A DNA stretch of 64,000 nt, taken from assembly GCA_020091685.1 (NCBI GenBank), contig CM034609.1:22331204-22395203 (forward strand). The letters run 5' to 3'. The DNA comes from Lutjanus erythropterus (lineage: Eukaryota; Chordata; Actinopteri; Lutjaniformes; Lutjanidae). Shown here one piece after another: positions 1 to 12,909 of this stretch; within the stretch, counting starts at the first letter, position 1; each line of letters starts with the position of its first letter. The translations under genes and the position numbers were made by a program. The notes beneath the pieces were generated by a model. It was not told the DNA's origin. It was given only the letters and a program-made list of their open reading frames with translations, and did not search any database.

Positions 1-1940
1 CCGGTCAAGAATTCCTTTTAGGCTGTTTCATCATGTGTTATCAAAGAAATCAATGTGATGGTCCTGTCAGCACTGATGCAAGAGTCCAGGTGACTTGGGG
101 ACAAACAACACACAAACACCCAAGAAATACCTATAGCCAATCAGATCAATCCAAGCAAAACACCTGAATAATCAAAAATATTGTGTAAAAATTTGAACTA
201 GGCTGGTAAGCTGCAGTTTCATATTTTCCTTGAGCCGTAATTTGACCTTCTTTTTAAAATGGTGGTGATTTACTGTGGTGCAATGTAATATGTACATTTA
301 CTCGAGTGCTGGACTGAAGTACAGTTTTAGGATACCTGTACTTTACTATATAATGCATATTTATAAATATTAATAATCAAGTGGTACACAGTCTTTTTGG
401 TTTGTGACTCCTTATAAAAAAAACATCAGTTTCACCAAAGAGAGGTTCCCCTGAGTACTTTTCCACAACTGATAATATTTGACTGTTTTACTTTTCATAT
501 AAATCTAAAATAAGGAATAATATTTGTGTAAACTTGGACTACTGACATATTCTGACAAGTTATTTTACACATATAAATAAAAAACAAAAGTTTGCTTCAA
601 CATTCAGATAATCTTGCAAGGCACATATTTGGGAAGTGTGGAAAATTTCTCTTATAAATACACATGTAAACAAATATTATCAGAAATGTATAATATATAA
701 TAAATATAGTACAGAAAGGCTCCGTACTGTGCCCCTTTTTTTGTTCATGATCGTGTGAAAATTCCTGTCATCTTTTTTTTTAGTATTTGCACACAATTTG
801 CTTTCTAACCTGAGAAAATCCATCAACAAATGTAATTCTGCCCTCTTGTGGATGTGTTAGCTCAGTGGAGATGTCCAGCTTCATACTGGGCAGTTTTATG
901 TGCATGTTGATAAAAGCACTAAGGCCATAAGATTTGTTTTTGGTGCAGCCAGTTTGGTGTCAGTTTAGCTAATCAAAGATCAATTTTGCCCATTAGAGAG
1001 CTTGTGAAACAGCAGTAAATATGTATTCTGAGTGTGTTGTGAATGTGTTATTATCCACCAGGTCAAATTCAAGCGATTAAAAAATTGCAAAATATATCAA
1101 ATTAGGTCTCAAAATCCTGAAAAAAAATGATTAGTTTTCACCTGAAAATGACCTGAAACATGGATGCTCCATCTAGCAGCTTTAATAGATAGGTCCAGAC
1201 CAGAGCCAGACGACAGAGACCAGAAAGGGTCTTTTTTTTTCCTTCTGTGTCGGGTTGTTGGAACTGAAGTGAGCTGCAATGAACTGCTGCTTTGGACTGA
1301 GTCACTGAAGGTACGTTTGTAACTGACTGTCGGGGAGGGTGAGAGGAGGTGGAGGTGGAGGTGGTGTTGTTCATGTGTCAGTCCATGTTGCTTATATAGA
1401 GTTGGGGCATCATGGCTTTGGCATGTTTCAGGTCCACCCCCCCCAAAAAATCCTGAATACAGAAATCGTGAAAACCAACAAAATCTTAACATAATATTGT
1501 GCTTTTATTTGATTTTAATTGACAATTACATAGCAATAAATAAAGAAAAAAGTAAATAAATAAATAAATGAAAATTTCAAGTTCTCTTGAGGGCCCTCTG
1601 GTGGCCCTGATTGGTTAATAACTCAGTAATTATAAACAACTCAAACATACAAACTTTGTTACTGCAAGGTGTATTTTGCTAATTTCTTATGTAATGTAAT
1701 GTTTTACATGTAACATTTGGAATTATCTGCACTTTTATATGCTTTGTTGGGTGCATATTTATTGTTCATTACTATGCAGTCCCGTCCCGTGCTGTGATGT
1801 ACTTTCTTCTCAGACGGAAATGACGCATTACTCTGCTCTAATAAACACTGTTCGTGCACACATCCTCCTTGTTTACTTCTGTGCCCCATCTATCACTTCA
1901 CCTCACAGTTTAAGTATCAGCTGCCTGTTGACTGGCAAGT
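1..1940. other. Upstream intergenic DNA, no gene seen
   Basis: AT-rich sequence left of pmm1. Reading frames are short and resemble no protein I recognise. There is a short TAAA-type run near 1545-1570 and a C/A-rich tract near 1436-1448. I see no exon with splice sites, no tRNA and no clear transposon ends. Confidence 0.6.
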
Positions 1941-1944
1941 ACAT

Positions 1945-2100
1945 TTAACCGCCCCGCCCATTTAATACGTCACGGCCCAAGTCCCCGGCTGTGATTGGCT
2001 GCCGGGGGGAGCTACAGTGTTGTGAAAGAAAACCGACACGTTCGGCACGCTCGCGCTGTGTTTGTGTGTGTGAGAGCCGCGAGACCCGTTTCACTGAGCC
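1945..2100 (+). promoter_or_regulatory. pmm1: Probable pmm1 promoter (GC box, CRE-like site, inverted CCAAT)
   Basis: A GC-rich island just upstream of the pmm1 leader. It carries a GC box (ccgccccgccc, about 1949-1959), a CRE-like TACGTCAC (1966-1973) and an inverted CCAAT box (ATTGG, 1994-1998). CpG dinucleotides are dense from here to about 2110 and sparse on either side. There is no TATA box, which fits a housekeeping gene. The start site is inferred to lie between about 2030 and 2150; it cannot be fixed from sequence. Confidence 0.55.
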
Positions 2101-2270
2101 GAGCTGGACCGGGCCGAGCTGACACAGGAGTAGAAGAAAGAAGCGGCACGAAGAAAAAATACTTGTTTATTTTAACCTCGTAGCATATTTAATTTATTTA
2201 TTTTAATATTTCAACTGACAGCTGAATACCGTGTTCGTGTGTGTGTGAGAGTCTGTACGTGTGTGTTTGC

Positions 2271-2303
2271 ATGAGAGCGGACCTGGGACACTTTAAACAC
2301 TGA
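2271..2303 (+). CDS. Upstream ORF (10 codons plus stop) in the pmm1 leader
   Basis: ATG at 2271 followed by ten sense codons in total and TGA at 2301-2303, 46 bases before the pmm1 start at 2350. Its start context (tttgcATGa) is weak. It is transcribed only if transcription begins upstream of 2271, which the promoter position suggests. It could lower pmm1 translation; no conserved peptide is recognised. Confidence 0.35.
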   Translation: MRADLGHFKH

Positions 2304-2349
2304 AGTGCGGTTTCTAAATTAAACACGAGAAACTCAGCACGAAGAGGAA

Positions 2350-3184
2350 ATGGACGAATCAAACGGCTTCTCCTCGGACAGAAACGTGCTCTGTCTGTTT
2401 GACGTGGACGGCACTTTGACACCGCCGAGAGAGGTGAGCTCAAATCCAGTCAATCAGTCAATCGATAGACCAGCAGCGTGTTCGGGTATTGATTATCATC
2501 ACAAGGTTTCGTAACGGCTCCGTGCCTGCTCCTCTGCAGCTCTGCTCTCAGTGTCTGAATTGTTTTCGGGTGGGAGAGTGCGTCTGTGAGAGCACACTGT
2601 GTCCTCTTAATTTTATACACTCTTTGCATCTGAGCTCTCCTAAACCCCTGCACAAAAAACAGTGTGACTATATCACTATTTACCCTGCAGGGTGCTGCTG
2701 TGACTCATGGGGGTCGATTATGTGTACAGCTGCAATGATTGATGGCTACTACAACTGTTAAATTAATCAATAACTATTTTGATAATCGATTATTCATTTT
2801 TAGTAGCTTTTTTAATTAAAAAAAAGGGTCATCAAAGTGAATGTTTCTAGTCTTTACTCCCCTGTGACAGTAAACTAAATATCTCTGAGTTGAGTTGTGG
2901 GCATCATCTTAGACTTTGGGAAACCATGATCGACATTTTTCACCATTTTCTGACATTTTATGGACCAAACAACTAATCGATTAATCAGTAAAACAGATCA
3001 ATCGAGAATGAAAATAACTGTTACTTGCAGCCCTTGTTCTGTCTTTCCTACATACACATGGATCTCATTTTGAGTGCAATTAAACATTTGTGTAAGATTA
3101 AAGGAGAGAAATCATCTCTTTCATTATTCAGTCAGTTTTTTAACGTCATTGGGTTTGTATGCTTGGGTTCATCTGGGGTAACTG

Positions 3185-3219
<35 letters not shown>

Positions 3220-6200
3220 TGCAGAGCTCAGCAGCGCCTTGATATTACATAATGCAGTCTCCCTCAGTATCCTTGTGTGCAGCCAGCTCAGATGGGTTTT
3301 TTTTCTTCCGTATGTTGAAATAATTTGAATTCTGTCCCAAGTTGCAGTCCCATAAAGGCAAACTCTGCAGTAAAGTCTCTGTTCTCTCTAATGATGCCTT
3401 TATAACAGACACATTTCACTCTTTCAGGTACGTGTGTCTGTGTGAGCGGGAGCTCTGCTAGTTAAAACTAAGTGTTTATGTGCAATGCATTTTTTCTGTC
3501 ATTTGCAGAAAATCGACCCACAGCTGGATGAGTTTTTCCAAACTCTGCGGAGGAAAGTGAAGATCGGCATCGTGGGAGGGTCGGACTACTCCAAGATAGC
3601 AGAGCAGCTCGGCGAGGATGGTGAGCACTGTTTTACCACAGACAGTTTATACACTATATGCTGTATCACTGGACCAGCCGCATCACACTGCATGACCCGA
3701 CACTTTTTATTTTAACTGAGGCTTAATTGGACACCAGTCCACAGAGAGAGGAGCAGACAGGATGGTCCTTGGGAATATTTTAGGATTTAGGCCATGTAGT
3801 TTGACTCAAACAGGTACATTGAGTACACGTTGTGCAACTTAATAAAGAATAACACAACATCCTTCTAACAGCATTACTATAACAGGATTATAAGACAAGA
3901 TTAGTAGTTAGTTCTGCCTGATCATATTTCTCTTCTTTTATCTGTGTAGCAGTTCATAAGGCTGGACTGATAATTGTGTCATGATGACTTAACATTTCAT
4001 CTCGTCATAGATGTCTTTGATTTCGCAACAGCTCATCAGATTTGCAGTACAAAACCAACTAAACTGACATCTGAGTTCTTGTGACGATGCCGGCAGGCTT
4101 AGTTAACTTAATTAACCTGGGACTCCCAAACCTGCTGCCAACACACGCTGGCACACTGGCCCACACACTGCAGCCTCCCAGCTGAGTGAACACACACACA
4201 GTAAATATTAGACTACAACTGGAATGCAGATGCACTGTGCCAAGAGGGAGCATGTGGTTTCGTAGCCATGCCAAGTGTGCTAAAGGTGAATCTTTTCATA
4301 CTTAATGATGCACACAGTTGCAGCTAATGTTGCTGTAGCTGCTGGTTAATGTGACTGTCTGTCAAAAACATTTCTATGTTGCTATAACATTAGATTATTA
4401 CACTGTGTTTGTACGCCATGTTGTTAAAGTTAATGTGATGAAAGCAGCTCTACAATCAGCCAAAGTTGCAGACTTTTTTTGCCGAGTGTTGCTGGCAGAC
4501 AGCACACAGGGGAAAGTGAGTAGGAAGGTCAGACAGATTAAACCTGACTTTTCCAGGCAGTGTTACATGTACGCTGTAATCTGCTTCCAGGTAAATATAG
4601 CAGGCTCTTCTCTTCTTCTCTGTTCAGACTTCAGTGGAGGAGCCACTGCTGATGTAGCACAGTGCGTGAGTTTTTAAGAACCGGATGAGCATGTTTATAT
4701 TTCATTTGTGTCCTTCTCTTGCAGTTATACACAAGTTTGATTATGTATTTGCTGAGAATGGGACAGTGCAGTACAAAGATGGGAAACTCCTCTCAAAACA
4801 TGTAAGTGGACACACAGAGTCATTTTTAGAACTATCTGTTACAGTATCAGCTGGTTTGCAACATCTTATGTGTCTTAACATGCATCGGTATACATGTGCT
4901 GCATACACGTCCCACATGTTCCTCATGATAACATAAACACAGCATAACATAAAGCAGCATGTCATATGATATGTTCATGTTCTAAGACATACTGAATAGT
5001 AGAACTGGGTATTGTTAAAAAAAAAAAAATACCAATACTAATACTTTGGCTTCGATACCAGTTCCTGAACAATACTTTTTTCAATATCAAATCCATTTTG
5101 ACAAAAGGAAAATAACATCACACATTACAGTACAATTACCCACGTTAAAGGAAGAAGCTGTTCAAAGTTTTTGGAGCAGCTGGAGACTGATTTTAATCTG
5201 GGAACTTTGCTCAACTTCGACAGGTGAAATAAAATGAAGAAACTGGTGGAATATCTGTACAGCAGTGCAGTATATGAAAAATATAACCATCAAAACTCAG
5301 ATATTGAAATGTAATAAAGAATGACAAGGTATTCGTCATACCTGATACCAATTCAGTTGGTGCCATAAAAGTATCAGTGTTCAGTCTGAATCCCTAATGA
5401 ACAGTATGTTTACCTACAACGAAATATGACAAATGAGATCCAGAACTCGCCAACTATTTTTACAATCGATAAATTGATTAAAGAAAAAAAAGTGAAATTT
5501 CTTAAATTCAAACTTCTTAAATATGAATATTTTCCAGTTTCTTTACTTCTTTATGATATTACACTGGATGTCTTTGGGTTGTGGACAAAACAAGACATTT
5601 GAGGACATCACCTTGGGCTTTTGGAAATGCTGATCGACAAATTTCACAATTTTCTTACTTTTTTTTTTTTAAACCAAACAACTAATCGATTAATCAAGAA
5701 AATGATCAACAGATTAATCAACAGTAAAAATAATCATTGCACCCCTGATGAGATCAATAAGTAGCTGAAAGCATATGTTCGGTAAACCAGTGCAAATTCC
5801 TAACTACATCAGGGAAGCTATTCTCTACACAGCCTTGTTTTGCAAAATGTTTGTTGAAAAAAAGTCAGTTTATGACTATGAATCTACCAAAATGACCTAT
5901 TGTCTTACATCCTGACCAACCATATTGAAAACAGGGAGAAGTGAGCTTATGTATTTCTGACTTCTATCATGAAAAACAGGTTTGTCTGTCATTTTGTTTC
6001 TAAATGAAATGCTTTTACATCTCATTAGGCCATTCAGAACCAGATCGGGGAGGAGCTGCTCCAGGACCTGATTAACTTCTGCCTCAGTTATATGGGGCTT
6101 ATCAAGCTGCCAAAGAAAAGGTGAGACTTTGACCACGCACCCACAGAGACACACACACTCACCACTGACCTGCATTTCTGGAATGCAGAAACACCACTTC

Positions 6201-9200
6201 CCTGTGTTCATCTGCACTGACCTGTTGAAACAGAAAAAAACATGCCTCCTGTGATCTCTGCGTGAGAAGCTATAGTGTTAACATTTCTTTTTCTTTTTCA
6301 TGTGCGGAGAGGATCTGTTCGTAGAGTTGGTCTTATGTCGAATAAAATTCGGGGTTCTACCTCAGTCTTTTCAATAAGTAACATGTCCTTTAACCATCCG
6401 TCTCTTGTTTGCCTGCAGGGGGACGTTCATTGAGTTCAGAAATGGAATGCTCAACATTTCCCCCATTGGTCGGAGCTGCACCCTCGAGGAGCGAATTGAA
6501 TTCTCTGAAATCGACAAGGTAAAAATTGTTGCCATTAGTGCATTAATATAGACCAACATGGAAATTTTGTCTATTTTTACTGTGTCAACAAAAACATGCA
6601 GTGTTTGATGGAGCGGCGACATTCCTGTGTTCAGACATTTGACACCTGTGATCAGGTGGTTGGTGTGTTTGCACATCATTCCTCTGCTGTTTGCACTGGG
6701 CTTGTTTGTGAATGCTAGTCCTGGATTATGACATACAAGATAACATCAAATCATGTGTATGGTTAAAATATTCCACTCATTCACTATTCACTGCTTGTAA
6801 TGTTCAAGCTTATTCTGTTGTTGTACATGTAGAAACTCGGTCTGAATGAGATCATGGGCCATTTTGCCTAAATTGCGATAAAATCTGAAATCTACTTGAA
6901 CTTTATTAATATGCACAGTAGGTAAATTCAGCAGCAAAGCTAAACAAACTGTATGTTTTTACACATCAGGCTTTGAGAGTCTTGGACCAGTGCTCTGTCC
7001 CTGTGTTTAATGTGCTCAATTAAGCAGACAGAAAGAGGTCAAACAATGTTGAGCTTTCAGAACAGCTTAACAGGCCAACCATTGATGGTTCACAGAGCCG
7101 GCTGGAATGGAGGAAGCACATAGCAGCAGGGGAGAAGAGGTTTAACCCGTCAGTTACTCACTAACATTTATGTGGCTGGATTCTCTGCTACACTCAGACA
7201 TAAAATAATGTGTCGTCAGTTTATCAATACATGACATTTTGCATGCATGCATGTCTTGTTTATGCAGTAACAAAGCTGGCAAGATCTGACTTCTTTGTCA
7301 CTTTCTCCACAGAAAGAGAAAATCAGGGAGAAGTTTGTTGCTGCCCTGAAGGAGGAGTTTGCTGGAAAAGGACTTAGGTTCACTAAAGGTCAGTAAGTTG
7401 GAAGCTGAATTCCATTTACAGAAACATTACTGAATGTGTCACTTAAGCCAAAATAATTTCAGCCATGTGTTGTTGCTGAGAGTGGTTTTTAATGTAATAA
7501 CTGATCTGCAGTAAGTAAGCACTGAGGTCCAAACAAACAAGATTTTTAGCCAACATTTGATTCATGTGTCAGGTGATAAGAAAGAAAAATCACATTTGAA
7601 GTGACAATATGTGCACTCACAAAAACAATGCTTCCTGTAGCTCCCTGACGTTAACACTGACTGGTCTCAAGTTGTAAATTATGTTTTGGAAATGGGACGT
7701 GACAGGTGCGGCTTAATCTACAGGAGGCATGGACACAGCAGAGCCAGCTGGTGTGAATGCACAGGAGGAAGTCAAGGGGAACAAAGAGCCAGTTTGCATT
7801 TGTCAGTTAGCCTCCCTGCTGCTTAAAAGCACAGAATTTAGTGACACTGAGAGTTTCAGGTGTTATGAAAAATGCCTTTTTAGCTCGCATCCCTGGTCAT
7901 ATTGTGCATATTTAACAATAAATGCAAAACAAATACAAAAAGCTCCTTTATTTGTATTCTTATATCAAAATCTAATCATATTTTGTTCTTGTAAACAAAA
8001 TATGACATGCTTCTGTACGCTTGAACCAATCAGTTTCAACCAATAATAACAATAATATCATTACATCCACCCATAAATCGGTCAACTTTTAAAGGCACAG
8101 AGTTAAGATTTATTAATTATCTAGATAGCAACAGTGTGGTACATCTGATCATCACAGGCCCATTCTTCAACATTAAAGTAACATTCCTCTCAGTGTTATT
8201 TCCTGTCTAACTATCCTGTATCACTCAGAAATACATCATGATATGGAAGCTATATAATCACAAAATGCTGTTTCATCCTGCCTTTAATTAGCTGACTAAT
8301 AAGTGGTTTGTGTCGCAGGGTTCAGGACTGAATCTCATGTTTGGCCTCATTGTCACCTTATATAAAAATGGCCCCAGTGAGTTTTCCCAAGTGAGGTGCG
8401 CAGATGTTAAATTTGGTCCAGGCCTAAAGAGAGCTCTGTATCAGATCAGGACTCTGTACTGTGCAAGTTGAGGTTTTGGAATGAGTGTGAGAAAAGTCTC
8501 CCTACCACCCACTAAAATCTAGATGCCTCCTAAGTAGTCTGCACCTCTGCAAACTAAATGTTGTATTTAACCCTTTGAACTCAGCTGTTCCCCTCAAATG
8601 TCTCCTGACGTGGAGTAAAGTGGATCAAAACTCTGGATGTCTTGATGTCTGAGGCCACAACTGTCTCTGTGCAGTGATGTTGTTCCTCTTTTCTGATATG
8701 AAGACAAAATAACATTGAATTTCCATTTTTTTTTCACTAGAAAACATGATAATGACTTGACTATAAGGTTAGCTGGTTTCACTGGGACCAGAGTAGTGTT
8801 GTAAGACCCATCATGTAAACACTGTGCATGTTAGTATATTGCTCTTTATTTTATTTATTTATTTATTTATTTATGGCAATTTAAAAAAAAATCAAAATTG
8901 CAATCCTACTAATAATCCCCATTTTTATGAAATGCATCTGTAATCTATTACATCTTTTTTTTTTTACTGTAACTGTACATTTACCTGTTTTTTGTATCCT
9001 ATTTACATAACCCATTTACATGACGTCATACAGCCTTTGTGTTTGGACATTAATAGATTCAGTTTAGTTTTAGCAACAGCCTGTTTGCTTCTAGACCTAG
9101 AGAATGTTCCTTTAGTAATAATAAAAAAAAAGTTAATGTTTACAGACATGCAGTTTAATGAGAAACCAGTTTTACAGCATATCTGTCTGTCAGGTGTCTC

Positions 9201-12200
9201 CCATCTCTGATTTAAAAAGACCCTCTCGCTTGCTCTGTGATGTGTGGACGACCCTGTTCTGGACATTGGAGCCCAAAGTTAACTATTACACGCAAACACG
9301 CTGTTCCCACTCTCTATGTGGCAACACGGCAGCAGCATGGTGTTTGCCTACGTGCTCTGTGAGCAGCGGTGACGCGTGAAAGCTTTTCACAGTTAAGGCA
9401 AATAGAGGAGACAGACAGGCTTGTTTTACCTTGGCTGTGTTCCTGACATTGATCCCTGGCAGGTAGAATGAAAGAGAAATGTGACGTTACTTCATGTCTG
9501 CTGACTGAGGTCACAGAGTTCAACTGTATATCCTATTACCCAGGGTTTGTTAGCCAAACCGCAGGCTTTTCATTGTTTTTCTGTCAACCGCAATGTAAAA
9601 TATTCTTTTCAGCTGCTGATAATTTGTCCAAAGTGGGTTTGACTATTTCCAGATGGTGTATAGAGTGCACGCGCTCTCAGTGTGCTCAAGTGGAAAGCCA
9701 CAGCGACATTAGAGCCATTTACTGATGTTTTACTGTTTACTCTGTTGACTCTGACAGTGCGAAAACAGGCCAATGTGTCCGCAGGATGTACAGAGTTTGA
9801 GATTTATTTGTTTGCCTTCCTCGGTGTTTATCTGCCGCCGCATGGCTGGCCTTGTTAGATTTTACTGCTGATCTCTACAGTAGGTGTTATATAAACCTGA
9901 CACTATGTCCGGTCTGCACTGAGAGTGCAGAATGTAAGGAACACCCAGTGTTTTCATTACAGAGACTGATGATCTGAGGTGAACACTATTATCCTTTATT
10001 GATTTTTCCTTATTAAATGTTAACAATCACAGAGGTGGAGATGTAGTTAAAGAGAAGCAAACCCTTCAACCCCTGTTGAGTTTGTGTGTGCGTACGTGCT
10101 CATGTTTTGCAGACACAAACAGCAACTTTAAAGGAAATAAATGCAGCTGTAACGTTCATTGCATTGTAGACCTGTTTCCCAGCAGCCATATTGATATGAA
10201 ACAGTAGGGCAGAAATAGTTTACTGTGAGCCTTTTCAGTGAGCCAGCATGCACAATATCAGCTGACTCTGACTCTGTTTGAGCTGAATGGAACAGAACCT
10301 TAAGTAGTTTCATTTATAAGACTTGTGTTTACTACTACATGTCAAAATGGCTGCTGTGAAAAAGGTCTGTTGCTCTCTTGGCCTGTAGATGTGTGGCAAG
10401 ATTTGTCATGATATTAGGACTGCACAGTTAATCAAAATATATTATTGCAATCACAATAGAAGAAGCTGACATTTTCTTTGATGAAGTGTGCAACAAAACA
10501 GCATTAAGTACTGTAGTGCTGCATGTAAGAAAACATGCAAAAATAATTATTCACTGTCAAAATAATTGCAATGTGATTTTTTTTAACACCATGTCATGCA
10601 GCCCTACTTTGTATGTATTTAGGTGTGGGGGAAACAATCTGCATCATGATTCTCTCTTGAAAGATTATGGATCAGTGCAGAAAAGTGCACTTACCGCTGA
10701 GCTGATTGGATGGTAAAAATGTAAAGGATGTAAACGTGGGTAATTTTTGTGCTCTGAATTAGGGTACTTCTTGAGTTTTGTTGAGAATGACTGAGCATGA
10801 GCAGCTGCAGACGAATACAATCTGACCGGCACCACCTGACTGAAAAGTCTAACATTTTGATGCGTCAAAATGCATTGATACTTACTTTATATTGCACCAT
10901 AGTCCTCTGAATCTGAATCAAATGAAATTGTGAGGCGCCAAGAGACCCTCAACCTTAGTGTGTATATATACATATCCACCCTGTATCATTATCAATGTTT
11001 AATAACTATTAATTACTCATTTTCCACATAGTGGCTATTATGGTTTTATTTGATTTACCAAAATGTTTAGTAACCTTATTTATTCATTTATAGCCTGTAG
11101 GGTTTGGCATGCACAGCTATGCATTGTCAGCAGCTTAGCAGCCCTAACTGTATCATTGCCTCAGGAGAGGGAAAAAAAAAAAAAAAGCAGACTTGGGGGG
11201 ATGGGCAGCTACAGATGTGGTTGAAGCACAGGAGTGTTTATAGTGCGGGGGTGAAGGTGTTTGAGATGGAGGCGTGCAGAGGGTGTGTGAGTGAAACAGC
11301 TATCTGATTGGCTGGACACTCCTCAGCTGGGGCCTTTGTTGTCTCTTTAAACCCTACAGCTGAGATACGGCAGTGAAAAGAATGTCGGGGGGGGGGGCGA
11401 GAATGCAGATTGAAATGGAAGCACTGCAGAGAACTTTGAAGGGGACTGTTCAGCTACATTTCATGGTTCAAAGGTCACTGAGGTCATTAGACTCACAGCT
11501 GAGTAACAATTGAGCTTTTTCTGCAGCTTTTAAAATGAAAAACTAGCCTTGGATGAAAATTAAGCTGTAATACGAACCATAGCCGGACTGTGTAAAAAAA
11601 ACATTTTGCAAAACACACGTCGCAATCGTAATCTTCTGTCTGCAGCCATAAACACACATATCACAGTCATCTCTGGATTCCTTGAATATAGGAAATGCTT
11701 GTTCTATTATTGTTTGGTTTATTCTTGTGACACATCCTTTTTCCAAGTGCAGTTCAACCAGTCTCAATCCTGCCGGTTAAAGAGTTCAAGAACCCCCATC
11801 AGTCATACAGAGTGTAAATAAGATTTGTCCTGCTTGAGTGTAAATACAGGTGGAAGAGTGCAAAAGGGAAAGTATGCACTGAAATATTGAGTGTACTGGA
11901 TGATAAACATATATGTTTCAAGTTTTTTTGGTTTTTTTTGTCAAATGTTCTATTTGTCATCCTCTTGTGTTAGGTGGTCTCATCAGCTTTGACATTTTTC
12001 CGGAGGGCTGGGACAAGAGACTTTGTCTAGAGGTGCTGGAGAGTGAAGGCCTGGACGCCATCTACTTCTTTGGCAACGAGACCTCAGATGTGAGTTCAAG
12101 TTGGGAAATGTTTACGGGAGAGCTGGACGCAGTGTTTCTTCCTTTTCCACAAACCTGGCCGCAGATATTTGAGCTATGCAGCGTGTGATGTAGCAGGAAA

Positions 12201-12713
12201 TTATCTTTTATCTATCGTTTCTGCGCAAGGAAACCATGCTTTTATGGACACAGCGAATAAAAAAGGCAACACATTTTTTGTTCTTATTTATAAAACAGAT
12301 GAAAAATATGGGAACTTTGAAATGATAGATGTGTAAGAACCCTGTGTAAAGAAATTGGACAGAATTATTAATTTGAAAGGTGGGATCTCGTGACGGAGCC
12401 TCGCTGAAAGTCAGTGAGCTCTTCAGTTGATTTTATGCACCTGTTGGCAGCGGGGGCGGCTGACACTACTGTTTCGAAGGGGTGTCTACATGCTTTTGGC
12501 CATGTAGTAATTGCAAAAGGCCATCATATTAAAAAGGTCAGGTCAGTTGATATTGATCTGTGCTCATAATTTCAATCATTCTCTCTTTAGGGAGGAAACG
12601 ACTATGAAATTTTCAACGACCCTCGGACCATCGGTTTCACAGTCTATTCTCCGAAGGACACGGCCAGGCTCTGTCGGGAGCTTTTCTTTGACGCTCCACC
12701 ACACGAATCCTAA
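2350..12713 (+). CDS. pmm1: Phosphomannomutase 1, 8 coding exons, complete (259 aa)
   Basis: Interconverts mannose-6-phosphate and mannose-1-phosphate in the cytosol, supplying GDP-mannose for glycosylation; mammalian PMM1 also acts as a glucose-1,6-bisphosphate phosphatase. Coding exons: 2350-2433, 3509-3620, 4725-4801, 6029-6120, 6419-6518, 7313-7388, 11974-12089, 12591-12713, all GT-AG with matching phases. HAD motif I (LFDVDGTLT) gives nucleophile Asp18 and acid/base Asp20; GGSD lies at 51-54, the cap-domain [13 protein letters not shown] stretch at 128-140, and the Mg-binding GGND at 220-223. PMM1 rather than PMM2: the N-terminus is longer before motif I, the C-terminus extends past LFF (ending PHES), length is 259 against 262 for human PMM1 and 246 for PMM2, and the neighbours are those of human PMM1. 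It converges on csdc2. Intron 6 is by far the longest (4.6 kb). Confidence 0.97.
2727..3034. mobile_element. hAT-type MITE relic in pmm1 intron 1
   Basis: Imperfect inverted repeat opening with 'agctgcaatgatt' and closing with 'acttgcagccct', with several ATCGATTA-type motifs inside (for example about 2788 and 2977). This is the layout of a very common non-autonomous fish element whose ends read 'agggctgcaac'. The copy is diverged. No coding capacity. Confidence 0.6.
3187..3214. repeat. (GT)n microsatellite
   Basis: Uninterrupted GT dinucleotide run in pmm1 intron 1, ending in a short GC-GC variant. Confidence 0.9.
4992..5400. repeat. Interspersed repeat, family A copy 1 (pmm1 intron 3)
   Basis: Starts near 'agaactgggtat' and contains a stretch reading 'cgataccagttcctgaac', which recurs in diverged form near 25540. 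Ends around 'gtatcagtgttcagtctga'. The pair shows that this is a dispersed repeat; it looks like a non-autonomous DNA transposon fossil. No coding capacity. Confidence 0.5.
5450..5747. mobile_element. hAT-type MITE relic in pmm1 intron 3
   Basis: Same family as the element at 2727-3034: 'aactaatcgattaatca' near 5681, a matching ATCGATAA-type motif on the other side near 5465, and an end reading 'aatcattgcacccct'. Diverged and non-coding. Confidence 0.6.
8846..8874. repeat. (TTTA)n simple repeat
   Basis: Tandem TTTA units in pmm1 intron 6. Confidence 0.85.
10416..10606. mobile_element. Small terminal-inverted-repeat element (MITE)
   Basis: Left end 'taggactgca' matches the reverse complement of the right end 'tgcagcccta' with one mismatch. 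The interior has 'attgcaatcacaat' and, in opposite sense, 'attgcaatgtgatt', typical of 'agggctgcac' fish MITEs. Lies in pmm1 intron 6. Confidence 0.6.
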
Positions 12714-12903
12714 AGTCCTGGACCATTCCCGCCCCTGTTGGACAACAAAGAACTCAAATCCAGGCTGTTATTGAACTGCTGAAAGGAACCACTACTGATT
12801 TTCTCCTTATTATGAATACGATCATTCAAAATACACATGCACAGCGGCAGGTGATTTGACTGAATTTGAACAAGAAATCCTGCAGCTTTTTTTTTTTTTT
12901 TTT

Positions 12904-12909
12904 AATAAA
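12904..12909 (+). terminator. pmm1: Candidate proximal pmm1 poly(A) signal
   Basis: AATAAA about 190 bases after the pmm1 stop, directly after a run of about 20 T. A usable early cleavage site is possible; the distal signal at 13895 has the better downstream context. Confidence 0.4.

Larger units (their letters stand above)
7389..11973 (+). other. pmm1 intron 6, no gene inside
   Basis: Long intron between coding exons 6 and 7. It holds a (TTTA)n run at about 8846-8874, a small inverted-repeat element at 10416-10606, a poly-A run near 11170-11186 and a G run near 11387-11396. Reading frames of 60-105 codons occur but none has protein-like composition, splice support or a recognised family. 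Confidence 0.7.

Noticed and set aside
2350..12713. Alternative call pmm2
   Set aside because: N- and C-terminal extensions, length, and the csdc2/polr3h/aco2/tob2 neighbourhood all fit pmm1.
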